Positions 19,450 to 28,358 of a stretch of DNA of 64,000 nucleotides are shown piece after piece. The notes under the pieces are model-generated. The model was given only the letters and a program-made list of their open reading frames with translations, was not told where the DNA came from and made no database searches. The translations under genes and the position numbers were made by a program. This DNA is from Campylobacteraceae bacterium (GTDB lineage: Bacteria; Campylobacterota; Campylobacteria; Campylobacterales; Arcobacteraceae). The stretch covers positions 1 to 64,000 of the forward strand of contig JABSOM010000013.1 of assembly GCA_013215945.1 (NCBI GenBank), in the 5' to 3' direction. How positions within the stretch are numbered: the first letter of the stretch is position 1; the number at the start of each line of letters is the position of its first letter.

Positions 19450-19478
19450 TTGACATTATAGAACAATAGTTCTATAAT
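19450..19478 (+). promoter_or_regulatory. Sigma-70 promoter with TetR operator in the spacer
   Basis: TTGACA (19450-19455), a 17-bp spacer and TATAAT (19473-19478) form a full consensus promoter. Nearly filling the spacer is the inverted repeat TATAGAAC-AATA-GTTCTATA (19457-19476). A repressor there would block polymerase. It lies just before the tetR gene. Confidence 0.85.
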
Positions 19479-19499
19479 TACATAAATGGAGATATATAT

Positions 19500-20060
19500 A
19501 TGGCAAGACCTGTAGAATACGATTTAAATGATGTACTTGATAAAGCAATGAATATCTTTTGGGAAAAAGGATACGAGGCTGTATCAATGGCTGAATTGGT
19601 CGAATATACTGGAATGAACCGTAGAACTATGTATTCTTTGTTTAAAGATAAAGATGGTTTGTATAAAGACGCTTTAGAAAACTATTATGTAAAAATGTCC
19701 TCTCATCAATTGGGTGTATTAAAAGACAATGAAGGCAAAAAAGGAATTGTAATGTTCTTTGAACCTTTTTCTTTTTCTAAAGATTTTAAAGGTTGTTTAT
19801 ATACAAATACTATTGTTTCAAAACAGTTTGTAAATATTGAGTCTTTTGAAATGGTAAAAAAATTTTATCACGAAGTAAGACAACAATTAGAAAAAAACCT
19901 AGAACAAGCTATTAAGCTTGGTGAGTTTAAAGGCAATGCTTATGCTATGTCTTTGACCCTAATGACTATTCTTCAAGGTTTGAGTATCTATGGTAAATTG
20001 AATACATCAAAAGAAGACAGCGACGCTATAATAAAAAATATACTTGAGATGATCAGGTAA
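19500..20060 (+). CDS. TetR-family transcriptional repressor
   Basis: 186 residues. The N-terminal helix-turn-helix (about 10-55) reads ALDKAMNIFWEKGYEAVSM-like, with the recognition helix TGMNRRTMYSLFKDKDGLY. The C-terminal ligand domain resembles AcrR/NemR-like regulators. A good ribosome-binding site (GGAGATATATAT) precedes the ATG. The operator in its own promoter recurs before the DUF1330 gene at 20121, so it probably represses both. Inducer unknown. Confidence 0.92.
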   Translation: MARPVEYDLNDVLDKAMNIFWEKGYEAVSMAELVEYTGMNRRTMYSLFKDKDGLYKDALENYYVKMSSHQLGVLKDNEGKKGIVMFFEPFSFSKDFKGCLYTNTIVSKQFVNIESFEMVKKFYHEVRQQLEKNLEQAIKLGEFKGNAYAMSLTLMTILQGLSIYGKLNTSKEDSDAIIKNILEMIR

Positions 20061-20074
20061 TTTTTTTAAATAGT

Positions 20075-20094
20075 TATAGAACAGTCATTCTTTA
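20075..20094. promoter_or_regulatory. Second, imperfect copy of the TetR operator
   Basis: TATAGAAC-AGTC-ATTCTTTA keeps the left arm and the 4-bp spacing of the operator at 19457 and matches 6 of 8 right-arm bases. It lies between tetR and the DUF1330 gene. Confidence 0.7.
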
Positions 20095-20120
20095 ATAATG
20101 ATTATAAAAAAAGGAATAAA

Positions 20121-20420
20121 ATGGAAAAGTATACAGTAGTAATAGAAGGTACATTTAATGACAATAAAATGCAATCAGAAGAATTTGCACAGTATTCAAA
20201 ACGTTCAAGTGAAATTATCAAATCACATGGTGGGAGCGTTAATAATAAATTTATGATAGACGAAAATTTAGTTGAAGGGGATACACCTCATTTTATTATT
20301 CTGCTTGACTTCCCATCAAAAGATGCTGCAAAAAAAGCTTTTATGAGTGAAGAGTATTTATCTATTATCTATTTAAGAGATATTATATTTAAAGATGTGA
20401 AAATCTTATTGCCAAAATAG
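20121..20420 (+). CDS. DUF1330-like small protein (dimeric ferredoxin-like fold)
   Basis: 99 residues. YTVVIEGTFNDNKMQSEEFAQYSKRSSEIIKSHGG and the C-terminal FPSKDAAKKAFMSEEY match the DUF1330 pattern (EFPSxExAxaayxSpeY). Such proteins have an alpha/beta-barrel dimer fold without established function. It follows tetR by 60 bp with its own operator copy, so it is the likely regulated target. The ribosome-binding site is AAAGGAATAAA. Confidence 0.82.
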   Translation: MEKYTVVIEGTFNDNKMQSEEFAQYSKRSSEIIKSHGGSVNNKFMIDENLVEGDTPHFIILLDFPSKDAAKKAFMSEEYLSIIYLRDIIFKDVKILLPK

Positions 20421-20492
20421 TTTTTAAGTCCAAACTTAAGAGTAAATACTTAAAAAAGAAAATAAATAAAAACATTACAATAAGTTCTAATA

Positions 20493-20524
20493 AAAAAACT
20501 CCTTGGGCAAAGATCCAAGGAGTC
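20493..20524 (-). terminator. Terminator of phzF-like gene
   Basis: On the minus strand ACTCCTTGG and CCAAGGAGT form a 9-bp stem with an 8-nt loop, followed by a run of T (the A tract at 20493-20498 on the plus strand). It lies 15 bp after the stop codon. Confidence 0.88.
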
Positions 20525-20538
20525 AAAACTTTAATCGC

Positions 20539-21378
20539 TTATACTTCTTCACTTATATGTCTAGAACTACCTGATACATTAATAGAACTGTTTGATACTT
20601 CTGAAAAACTAACAAAAAGTTGAGAAGGTTGTTTCATGTCAAAACCTTGTAAAATTTCAATCTTTCCTGATTTTTTAAAGCCTGTATCTCTTAAATATTC
20701 ACCCAAAGCAATAGCTGCTGAACCTGTAGCTGGATCTTCAACTACTCCCCCATAAGCAAAAGCATTTCTTGAATGATAGAGATTTTCATTTTCTTCCCAT
20801 AAAATATTAATAGTAACAATTTTTTCTTGTTCCATTAAAACTTTTATTGATTCAAAATCATATTGCATTTCTTGCAGTTTTGTTTTATCTTTTAGAAAGA
20901 TAATTAAATGATTGTTCCCAGAAAAAGCAATTCGTATAGGATATTTTTCATTTAAATCTTTTTTGTTAAAAGAAAAACCATCAATGATTTTATTAATATA
21001 TTCTTCATCTACATCTTTTGAATGTGTTTTCAAAGAAGAAATACTGGTATAGTTTTCACCCTCATTTTGACTTACTTCTATTTGAATACTTCCATCATTT
21101 AAAATTAGCTCATACCTTCCTAAACCAAATTTTTCACCAATAAAAGAACCACTGGCTATTGTTGCATGTCCACAAAAAGCTATTTCTGTTTCAGGAGAAA
21201 AATATCGTATTCGAAAAGACTCACCAACTTTGACTAAAAATGCTGTTTCTGAATAATTCACTTCTTTTGCAATAAGAAGCATTTCTTTTTCACTTAACAT
21301 TTCATCACTAAAATGAACACCTGCTGGATTACCACCACTATTTTTATAAGAAAATGCTGCTATTCGTTCTACTTTCAT
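20539..21378 (-). CDS. PhzF-family isomerase-like protein
   Basis: 279 residues, usual PhzF length, forming two similar halves of a diaminopimelate-epimerase-like fold. The catalytic Glu is E44 in NYSETAFLV. The second motif is EIAFCGHATIASG, and DPATGSAAIALGEYL marks the C-terminal half. In phenazine makers PhzF isomerises a dihydroanthranilate, but no phenazine genes are here, so the substrate is unknown. It is divergent from the AraC-type regulator at 21580 across 201 bp. Confidence 0.9.
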   Translation of the reverse strand: MKVERIAAFSYKNSGGNPAGVHFSDEMLSEKEMLLIAKEVNYSETAFLVKVGESFRIRYFSPETEIAFCGHATIASGSFIGEKFGLGRYELILNDGSIQIEVSQNEGENYTSISSLKTHSKDVDEEYINKIIDGFSFNKKDLNEKYPIRIAFSGNNHLIIFLKDKTKLQEMQYDFESIKVLMEQEKIVTINILWEENENLYHSRNAFAYGGVVEDPATGSAAIALGEYLRDTGFKKSGKIEILQGFDMKQPSQLFVSFSEVSNSSINVSGSSRHISEEV

Positions 21379-21579
21379 AATTCTTCCTTTATTTAATACA
21401 TTATAATCAAATCTCTAGAATAAACTAAACCCAGATTAAAATTTTGATTCTAATGTATTTCTTTTTTTATTTGAACATTATAGAGAATTCAAACTTTTTA
21501 TTCTTTATCTTTAATTTCATTTTAATCAACCTATATTGCTATTATTGTAGTTTTTAATTGTTATTTGTTATAATATTTT

Positions 21580-22446
21580 ATGAAAAAAGATACCAAACAT
21601 GCAAGAGCGCAAATAATCAATGAAGCCTTAGGCTATATTTACAAATATATTGATACGAATATCACTTTAGATGAACTAGCACGCTTAAGTAGTGTAAGTA
21701 AATATCATTTTCACAGAATATTTAAAGAAGAAACAGGTGAAAAACTTTTTGAGCGAATCAGAGCCATACGTTTACAAAAAGCAGCTAACCTTCTTATCTC
21801 TAACAGATATTCAACTATCAGTGAAATTGCATTTATGTGCGGTTATAGTTCCCATTCTCCTTTTATAAAAGCCTTTAAAAAAAGATTTAACCTTACTCCA
21901 ACACAATGGAAAAATGGGGGCTATCTAAATTATTCAAAAAAGAATTTAAATATAGATTCACAAATAAATAAGGATTTTTATACGCTTGACCCTCTAATAA
22001 AAGTAGGCAAAAAAAGAACGTGTGCATATATTAGACATAAAGGTTACGATATCTCAGTTAAAAAAACATGGCAGCGTTTAATGGCATTTGCTTATGAAAA
22101 AAAGCTTCAAAGCGCTGTTCAAGTCGGAGTATTTCATGATAATCCGGTTATTACCCCCTATAAAGACTGCCAATATATAGCTGCTTTTGAAGTAGATGAT
22201 TCGTTTATTTCTACGAATTCTATAAGTAAAGTTGAAATAGAAGAGTCTTTATGTGCTGTTTTTCATTATAAAGGTGTGTATGGAGATGTAACCAAATTAA
22301 TGGTCTACATCTATAATTTTTGGTTGCCCAATAGTGGTTATGAAGCCAAAACCCTACCGGCTTACGCAATTTATGAAAAAAATCATTTTTTAGATAATAA
22401 TAAAGATTTTATTCTAGATTTTTATGTTCCGATTTCTGTCGTTTAG
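21580..22446 (+). CDS. AraC-family regulator with GyrI-like ligand-binding domain
   Basis: 288 residues. The AraC DNA-binding region (about 10-110) has LDELARLSSVSKYHFHRIFKEETGE and ISEIAFMCGYSSHSPFIKAFKKRFNLTP. The C-terminal GyrI/BmrR-like domain covers about 130-288 and ends DFYVPISVV, typical of Rob/SoxS-related multidrug sensors. No ribosome-binding site is visible; a TATAAT lies only 8 nt before the ATG, which suggests a leaderless message or a later start. Possibly regulates the divergent phzF-like gene. Confidence 0.9.
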   Translation: MKKDTKHARAQIINEALGYIYKYIDTNITLDELARLSSVSKYHFHRIFKEETGEKLFERIRAIRLQKAANLLISNRYSTISEIAFMCGYSSHSPFIKAFKKRFNLTPTQWKNGGYLNYSKKNLNIDSQINKDFYTLDPLIKVGKKRTCAYIRHKGYDISVKKTWQRLMAFAYEKKLQSAVQVGVFHDNPVITPYKDCQYIAAFEVDDSFISTNSISKVEIEESLCAVFHYKGVYGDVTKLMVYIYNFWLPNSGYEAKTLPAYAIYEKNHFLDNNKDFILDFYVPISVV

Positions 22447-22528
22447 TTTTATTTATAAGTAGTTATTCATGCTTTCGGATAAGAAGAAGTGACAATATAA
22501 AGACTGTATCTGAATAAAACAAGTTTCC

Positions 22529-24439
22529 TTAGGACAAGGGAAACTCAATAGTAAACAAAGCACCTTTAAAATTACTTCCTTTATATTCGTAACTTATATT
22601 CTCTACACTTAAAGATCCTTCCATATGGCGTGTTATTATCTCTTGAGACATATATAAACCAATACCTGTTCCTTGGCTTTTATATTTTGTAGTAAAATAA
22701 GGTTCAAAAACTCTTTTGATAATTTTTTCATCTATTCCATTTGCATTGTCTTTAATTTTTATAATGACCTTATCTTCTTTTTTATAAATATCAATAAATA
22801 TATATCGTTTAGTATTTTCACAATGCAACAAAGCATCTTTTGCATTATTCAATATATTTAATAAAACTTGTAATAGTCCTCGCTCTGAATTCATAATAGA
22901 TATGTCTTCTATGTTTTCAATAATTTCAATTTTATAGTCTTTAAATTGAAAAGAAAGAAGTCCGTATATTTTTTTTATACTGTTTTTTAAAACAAACTCA
23001 TTTTTTTCATTATCTGGCTTAAAAAAATCACTAAAATCATCAATGGTTTGAGATAAATGATGGCAAGAAGAAGTGATACTAGAAATAGCCTCTTCCAAGA
23101 ATTTATCGCTTAAAAGATTCATCTCTTTATATACTTTAATACCGCTACTAGCTGTTGTAATGACAGACAAAGGTTGTCGCCATTGATGGGCAATATTTTC
23201 CATCATCTCTCCCATAGATGCAAGCTTAGATTTTTGGGATAATAAGTCATGTTGTTGTTTATTTTCTTCAATATGTTTTTTGATGCTGTCATTATATGAT
23301 TTGAATTTTTGTTCAATTACTCTTGAAATATAAAAAGATAGAATCAGTAATATCAAGGTAAAGAGAGAGGTAACTTTAAGCAGACTGTTCAAATTCTCAT
23401 TGTAGTTCTTTGTCAGAATTTCTTTTTCTTTATCAACTAAAATATTCATATCGTCTTCATAAAAACCTGTACTTATAGTCCATCCCCATCTAGGAATTGT
23501 TTTAAAATATATTATTTTTAAAGATGCGTTTGTGCTGTCTGGCTTAAAAAAACGCAAATCAAGATAACCCTCTTTTTTTGTGATAACCTTTTTTATTTTT
23601 TCAAGTGAAGTGCTATCATTCATATCTCTTAATACTTGTAAGGCATTTTTTCCTATTAAACCTTTGTTTATATGACTTAAATAATTATTGTTTTTGTCTG
23701 TAACAATAAAATAGCTGTTATTACCAAATTTAAGTTTTTCAACTTGTGAGAGTACTTTTTTTTGTATATCTTTAGAAAAATCTTCTACATATTCTCCTGT
23801 TCCTAAAAACCAATCCAGTTCGTAAATGTTTTTTACAAAACCAATCTTTTTGTATTCTCTTAAATCACCTTTTGTTTTTCTCCAATACCATTGCTGGTAG
23901 GATTCATCCTTATCTTTTAACAAAGAGATAGATTCTCTTAATACAAATGTACCTTTTGTATCTTTGTAATTTATCAGATTCTTACCTTCTAGTTTTGGAA
24001 TAAGAGGGTGTATTATATTCGTAGCTTTTTTATCATAGACAAAAAAGTAGCCCCTGTTATTGTTAAATCGAATATCTTTTAATGTTGTTCTGATCATTAA
24101 GGTTAATTCTTTTTTTGTATGAGTATTTTGATATTCTTTGTAGATATTTTGTATGATAGTATGCGCTTCGTGAACTCGCCCTATAAGCGTTTTTTTTAGA
24201 TTTTTTTCTGTATCTTTTTGTTCTTGAATTATATAGTCATAAAGATTCTCTATTTGCTCTTTGATTAATATTTTTTTTTGTTTAATGAACTCTTTTTCAG
24301 TATTTTTTTGAATGCTCTCAAAATCAGTTTTATTTTTATTATATAAAAATGTAGTGACAATAAGAGAAAATAATAAAACCAAAGAAGGTAATGCATATTT
24401 AATTACATTTAATAATTGTTGTTCGTTTTTATATTCCAT
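22529..24439 (-). CDS. Cache-domain sensor histidine kinase
   Basis: 636 residues. Membrane helix about 14-31; a double Cache periplasmic sensor (about 70-345) with NNRGYFFVYDKKATNIIHP and the second unit FGNNSYFIVTDKNNNYLSH. A second membrane helix at about 353-370 follows. The phosphoacceptor is in ENIAHQWRQPLSVITTA, and the ATPase has NILNNAKDAL, IKDNANGI and GTGIGLYMSQEII. This H box (HQWRQPL) is typical of Campylobacterota kinases. No response-regulator gene is adjacent, so it is an orphan. Confidence 0.93.
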   Translation of the reverse strand: MEYKNEQQLLNVIKYALPSLVLLFSLIVTTFLYNKNKTDFESIQKNTEKEFIKQKKILIKEQIENLYDYIIQEQKDTEKNLKKTLIGRVHEAHTIIQNIYKEYQNTHTKKELTLMIRTTLKDIRFNNNRGYFFVYDKKATNIIHPLIPKLEGKNLINYKDTKGTFVLRESISLLKDKDESYQQWYWRKTKGDLREYKKIGFVKNIYELDWFLGTGEYVEDFSKDIQKKVLSQVEKLKFGNNSYFIVTDKNNNYLSHINKGLIGKNALQVLRDMNDSTSLEKIKKVITKKEGYLDLRFFKPDSTNASLKIIYFKTIPRWGWTISTGFYEDDMNILVDKEKEILTKNYNENLNSLLKVTSLFTLILLILSFYISRVIEQKFKSYNDSIKKHIEENKQQHDLLSQKSKLASMGEMMENIAHQWRQPLSVITTASSGIKVYKEMNLLSDKFLEEAISSITSSCHHLSQTIDDFSDFFKPDNEKNEFVLKNSIKKIYGLLSFQFKDYKIEIIENIEDISIMNSERGLLQVLLNILNNAKDALLHCENTKRYIFIDIYKKEDKVIIKIKDNANGIDEKIIKRVFEPYFTTKYKSQGTGIGLYMSQEIITRHMEGSLSVENISYEYKGSNFKGALFTIEFPLS

Positions 24440-24601
24440 TATTAATTATACATAAATACCATAGATTTTTATTATTTTTTAAAATCAAAACTTAAGACAG
24501 CTTGAAAAAAGTTCTCTCTTTAGTCTCTATCAACATCATTACTATATTTAAGTTTTGATAAATAAAGTTAGCAATTAGACACAGACCTTTTTCCATTTTT
24601 T

Positions 24602-25057
24602 ATGTTAGACTTTACTATGAAAACAAAAATATATTCTTACACTTTAGTATTTTTACAATTTTTCCTTATCCTTATCCTCTTAAGCATAAATGAATCCATT
24701 TTTTCAAAACCCCTCTCTCTTGTTATTTTTATACTGGGGCTAAGTTTTGGTATTTATACACTTTTGTTTAATAAATTATCCAATTTTAATATCTCCCCTT
24801 TAATAAAAAAAGATGCGAATTTAATTACAAATGGAGCCTATAAATATATACGTCATCCCATGTATTTTTCTGTTTTATTAATGTTATTAGCTGTTGTTTT
24901 AAGAGAGATAAGTTCAGAAAATATTGTCTTATATCTATTCTTGATTGTAGTTCTTTTTTTAAAAGCTAAAAAAGAGGAAGATTTATGGATGAATGAAAAT
25001 CCACAATACATGGAATATAGGAAAAAAACGAAGATGTTTATTCCCTTTATTTTGTAA
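24602..25057 (+). CDS. Membrane methyltransferase-like protein (isoprenylcysteine carboxyl methyltransferase/PEMT family)
   Basis: 151 residues with four hydrophobic helices. The C-terminal half has GAYKYIRHPMYFSVLLMLL, the family RHPxY motif that binds S-adenosylmethionine, and ends KAKKEEDLWMNENPQYMEYRKKTKMFIPF with the conserved E and Y/R region. A start at 24617 (MKTKIYSY) is equally possible; neither has a clear ribosome-binding site. The substrate is unknown. A decayed copy of its 3' half lies at 27453-27635. Confidence 0.85.
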   Translation: MLDFTMKTKIYSYTLVFLQFFLILILLSINESIFSKPLSLVIFILGLSFGIYTLLFNKLSNFNISPLIKKDANLITNGAYKYIRHPMYFSVLLMLLAVVLREISSENIVLYLFLIVVLFLKAKKEEDLWMNENPQYMEYRKKTKMFIPFIL

Positions 25058-25176
25058 ATTTACGAATAGATATATTAAAGAGAAAGAGATTAAAGTCTCT
25101 CTCCTGATTCAGAACAATCATTACTTAAAACATTTTTTTATGAATTCTTTTATTTGATTATTTAGAAATAATTTTT

Positions 25177-27117
25177 CTAAACTACTTTTGATATTGTTTT
25201 TGCTTGAATATTTTCTTTTCCATCAAACTCTTTTTCATTCGCATTTGAGACAATTAAGGTCGATATTTCATTGGTCTGTTCTGCAATATCTTGTGTATTA
25301 TTAGCAATAGAAACATTTTCTTGTGTTTGTTGGTCAAGTTCAGTTACTGCATCATTGATTTGCTCAATGCCTGAAAGCTGCTCTTTAGAAGAAAACTCTA
25401 CATCTTTTATAAGTTCTAATGTCTTTGATATATTTTCATTCAATCCAAGATACCCAATGATCATAGAATCAGAAATAGTTTTTCCTTCATTTGCTTTTGC
25501 ATTGGCATTTTCAACTAAATCTTTAATCTCTTTTGCAGCTTCTGAACTTCTACTTGCTAGGTTTCTAACTTCTTGAGCCACTACAGCAAAACCTTTTCCA
25601 GCCTCACCTGCAGTTGCGGCTTCTACGGCTGCATTAAGTGATAGAATATTTGTCTGAAAAGCAATTTGATCAATAACACCAATAGCATCATTAATCGCTG
25701 AAACTTGCATATTTATTTCATCCATAGCTTTCGTTGTTTTATTTGCAAGTTCTTCGCCTTCATTAGCAGAAACCGTTAATAAATTTGCATAAGAAGACAT
25801 TTTTTCTATGTTTTGCGTATTTCCTCTGATATTTGAAGTCATTTCTTCTAAAGCAGCAGCGGTTTCTTCTAGTGCAGCTGCTGTTTCTGTTGAGTTCTTA
25901 TTTAAGGTATTCACATTTTCAAGTAAAATTTCACTGCTATTATTTAGAGTTAACCCGTTTGCTTTGTTTTCCAGTAACATCTGTGTAATTAATTTTCCAA
26001 CATTGTTTACTGCCATACAGACTTTTGCACTATCATTTTTAATTTTATGTCTAAAATCAAGCTTCTCAAATTTTTCCAGTACATATAAAATTTCATTGCT
26101 GTCATTTCCAATATTATTATTCAAACTCTCAATCATTTCGTTGAGATTATTTCTTAAGAGCTCAAGGGTTAAAGAAGACACTTTATTCTCTAATTTATGA
26201 GAAAGTTTACCATTTTTAATTTCTTCTACAAGGAAAGTAACTTCTTTTAAAAATTGATTATCATCTTCAATAATATTCTTTGTTTTAAGGATATTTTCAT
26301 TAATTACTTTTGACATAAGTCCTAGTTCATCATTAGAATGATACTTTAAAAGTTCTACCTCTTTGTTTTCTTTGTTGATATACTTAAAAAAACCAAGTAA
26401 GCCAATTTGAAAATTATGCATTGAAACTTTAACTGAGCTAACAAGAAAGAATGATAAGACAAGAGCTAAAACAAGAGCAATACTTGAAATTATTTCTATG
26501 GTTCTTAAAATAGAGCGTTCATCTTTTTCTGCTTGAAGTGTAGAATGTTGAAGTAAATTTTCCATTTGATGCATAAGTTTTTGGATATTTTTATCCATTG
26601 AATCCAATTCTTCATGAAGTACTTCTTTTTCATGATCAATATTTTTCACCTTGCCACTTTCCAAATCATTTTCGAATTGTCCTAAGGTTTTTTTAAATGC
26701 GTTTTGTTCATGTTCTAGGACGTTTAATTCTTTTAGAAATAGTTTATAGGTATTTTTTGTTTTTACATCATTATTATGTTCAATTGCTTTTTCAACTAAA
26801 TGTTCTGCTTCTTTAATAGTTTTATCTGTCTCTTTTTCAAGTAAAGATATCTTCTTTTCTATATCTTTGAATTTTTGACTGTGTACATCCTTGCTTTCAA
26901 TAATCAATTCATACGTAAGAATTTCTTCTTCTAAAATATCTTTTTCTAACTCTGTAATAAGGGTATTAATTGGAATTTGGTACTCCGCTATTTCTTCTAT
27001 TTCAGCACCAATTTTACTAAGCCCAAAATAGGCCGATGCAGATATAATACTCATACAAAGAATTAATATACTTACAACTCCCATAATTTTTGTTGTAAGT
27101 TTTAAATTTTTAAACAT
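25177..27117 (-). CDS. Methyl-accepting chemotaxis protein
   Basis: 646 residues. Membrane helices at about 10-30 and 210-230 flank a helical, probably four-helix-bundle ligand domain, rich in Glu/Lys. A HAMP-like region follows, then a long cytoplasmic signalling hairpin with the tip sequence [24 protein letters not shown] and [15 protein letters not shown] (about 475-525), the site that binds CheA/CheW. The Ala/Glu-rich block [14 protein letters not shown] before it is a methylation helix. It ends without a CheB/CheR-tethering pentapeptide. No che genes are adjacent. Confidence 0.94.
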   Translation of the reverse strand: MFKNLKLTTKIMGVVSILILCMSIISASAYFGLSKIGAEIEEIAEYQIPINTLITELEKDILEEEILTYELIIESKDVHSQKFKDIEKKISLLEKETDKTIKEAEHLVEKAIEHNNDVKTKNTYKLFLKELNVLEHEQNAFKKTLGQFENDLESGKVKNIDHEKEVLHEELDSMDKNIQKLMHQMENLLQHSTLQAEKDERSILRTIEIISSIALVLALVLSFFLVSSVKVSMHNFQIGLLGFFKYINKENKEVELLKYHSNDELGLMSKVINENILKTKNIIEDDNQFLKEVTFLVEEIKNGKLSHKLENKVSSLTLELLRNNLNEMIESLNNNIGNDSNEILYVLEKFEKLDFRHKIKNDSAKVCMAVNNVGKLITQMLLENKANGLTLNNSSEILLENVNTLNKNSTETAAALEETAAALEEMTSNIRGNTQNIEKMSSYANLLTVSANEGEELANKTTKAMDEINMQVSAINDAIGVIDQIAFQTNILSLNAAVEAATAGEAGKGFAVVAQEVRNLASRSSEAAKEIKDLVENANAKANEGKTISDSMIIGYLGLNENISKTLELIKDVEFSSKEQLSGIEQINDAVTELDQQTQENVSIANNTQDIAEQTNEISTLIVSNANEKEFDGKENIQAKTISKVV

Positions 27118-27282
27118 GTTCTTCCTTAACGTTTTTTTGAAGGTGGATTTTAACTTAAAAAGACACTTTTGCTCTTGATACCTATCAATAAAAATAATTT
27201 TATAAAATCATATATATGGCTCACATAAAGATACCTATGATAAAAATAATAAATTTATGAATAAAAAAGAAGGCGCAAAAAT

Positions 27283-27402
27283 TTTAGTTTTACATGAGCT
27301 TTAAAGTTCAGCCAAAAAAATAGTGTAATAAAGAAAAGGGATGTTTGTTTAAAAAATGCTTTGTATGAATTTTGATTTGATTAAATAAAAAGAAGGAACT
27401 TT
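27283..27402. repeat. Long direct repeat family A, copy 1
   Basis: Imperfect match to 30464-30600: shared blocks include TACATGAGCT, GGGATGTTTGTTTAAAAAA and TTGTATGAATTTTGATTT, ending AAAAAGAAGRAACTTT. Copy 2 ends directly at the island attachment site. The two copies bracket about 3.1 kb with the SemiSWEET-like and fic genes. Confidence 0.8.
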
Positions 27403-27452
27403 AGATATATTAAATTCACAATAGTAATATAGGCAGCAGTCTCCTTTATTTT

Positions 27453-27635
27453 CGAATTTAATTACAAATGGTGCGTATAAATATATACACCATCCCATGT
27501 ATTTTTCTGTTTTATTAATGTTATTAGCTGTTGGTTTAAGAGATATAAGCTCAGAGAACATTGTCTTAATCTCTATTCTTGATTATAATTCTTTTTTTTT
27601 AAGCAAAAAAAGATGTTTATTCCCTTTATTTTATA
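27453..27635 (+). pseudogene. Decayed partial copy of the methyltransferase-like gene at 24602
   Basis: The sequence closely matches 24816-25057. CATCCCATGTATTTTTCTGT and about 80 following bases are nearly identical, including the RHP/HHPMYFS codons. The 5' half is absent. Bases equivalent to about 24973-25030 have been lost between A-rich stretches, and there are frameshifts (TCTTAATCTC for TCTTATATC). It still ends with the same MFIPFIL codons and stop. A remnant of a duplication 2.6 kb away. Confidence 0.85.
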
Positions 27636-27898
27636 AGTTTTATTCGTAATTGTTTTAAAGCGATGAACCTCTTTTATAAAAAATGGGGATTCATTCGAAG
27701 AGGCGTAATTTATAGTAGAAAACAATAAATCTACACTGAAAACAAAAGACTTAAAACTGGAAGGAAAATTAAGAGGTTTTATATTAAAATAAAATTTAAA
27801 AGGTAGTTGACCTTCATAAAAATATTGATGTTTAATAAACAGGCATCGACTCTCATAAGTATTTTAAGAGAATGTACTACTAAGTAGTAAGGAATTAC

Positions 27899-28183
27899 AT
27901 GAAAAAATTAATTAACGCATTACAAGTAGGCTCTGATAAACAGTGGGATTTTGCAGGAACACTTTTCGGCTTGATAGCTAGTGCTGCTATATTGAGCCAA
28001 CTTGTAAGTGAATTTCAAAGAGAAAATGAAAGTAGCTTATCTTTTGCATTTGTATTTGGATTTTTATTAGTTTATGCATTTTGGTTTTTCTATGGTTTGA
28101 GGTTTAAGCGACCAGCTATAATTATTGCAAATTTCATTGCCCTTAGTTTACAACTGACTCTTTTAGTGGTTATTTTAATTTAA
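27899..28183 (+). CDS. SemiSWEET-like three-helix membrane protein
   Basis: 94 residues. Three hydrophobic helices (about 18-36, 48-66, 70-92) with the pattern SQLVSEFQRENESSLSFAFVF then FWFFYGLRFKRPAIIIANFIA. This aligns with SemiSWEET sugar transporters (PQLIKxxRTKSxxxLSxxxF, then WxxYGxxxxxxPIIIAN). The PQ motif is SQ here. SemiSWEETs form dimers that move sugars across the inner membrane. The ribosome-binding site AAGGAATTAC supports the start. Alternative: another small helical protein of similar topology. Confidence 0.7.
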   Translation: MKKLINALQVGSDKQWDFAGTLFGLIASAAILSQLVSEFQRENESSLSFAFVFGFLLVYAFWFFYGLRFKRPAIIIANFIALSLQLTLLVVILI

Positions 28184-28303
28184 TGATTATGAGCTCAAAA
28201 TTCAAGCACTAAAATAGTAAAAATGAATTATTTATCAAGGCAAAATGAAACAGTAAAGATTTATTATTTAGGTTTTAGTCTTTAATGATAGAATTAAAAC
28301 AGT

Positions 28304-28347
28304 TAATCATATCAAATTATGATATGATTATTGTAATTAATCGTATC
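28304..28347. promoter_or_regulatory. Inverted-repeat operator upstream of fic
   Basis: TAATCATATCA-AATTA-TGATATGATTA (28304-28330) is a perfect 11-bp inverted repeat, followed by a third half-site AATCGTATCA (28338-28347). It ends 11 bp before the fic start, so it probably covers the promoter. The wHTH at the C-terminus of the Fic protein is a plausible binder. Confidence 0.72.
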
Positions 28348-28358
28348 ATGGATAAACA

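Larger units (their letters stand above)
27122..27898. other. Gene-poor spacer with repeat copy and gene remnant
   Basis: This 777-bp stretch holds one copy of a 120-bp repeat (27283-27402), the pseudogene at 27453-27635, and otherwise AT-rich sequence in which I see no intact gene. Short open frames on either strand here lack family features and overlap the remnant. Confidence 0.6.

Noticed and set aside
27349..27561. 70-residue minus-strand frame
   Set aside because: It lies over a repeat and the plus-strand methyltransferase remnant and has no gene-like features.
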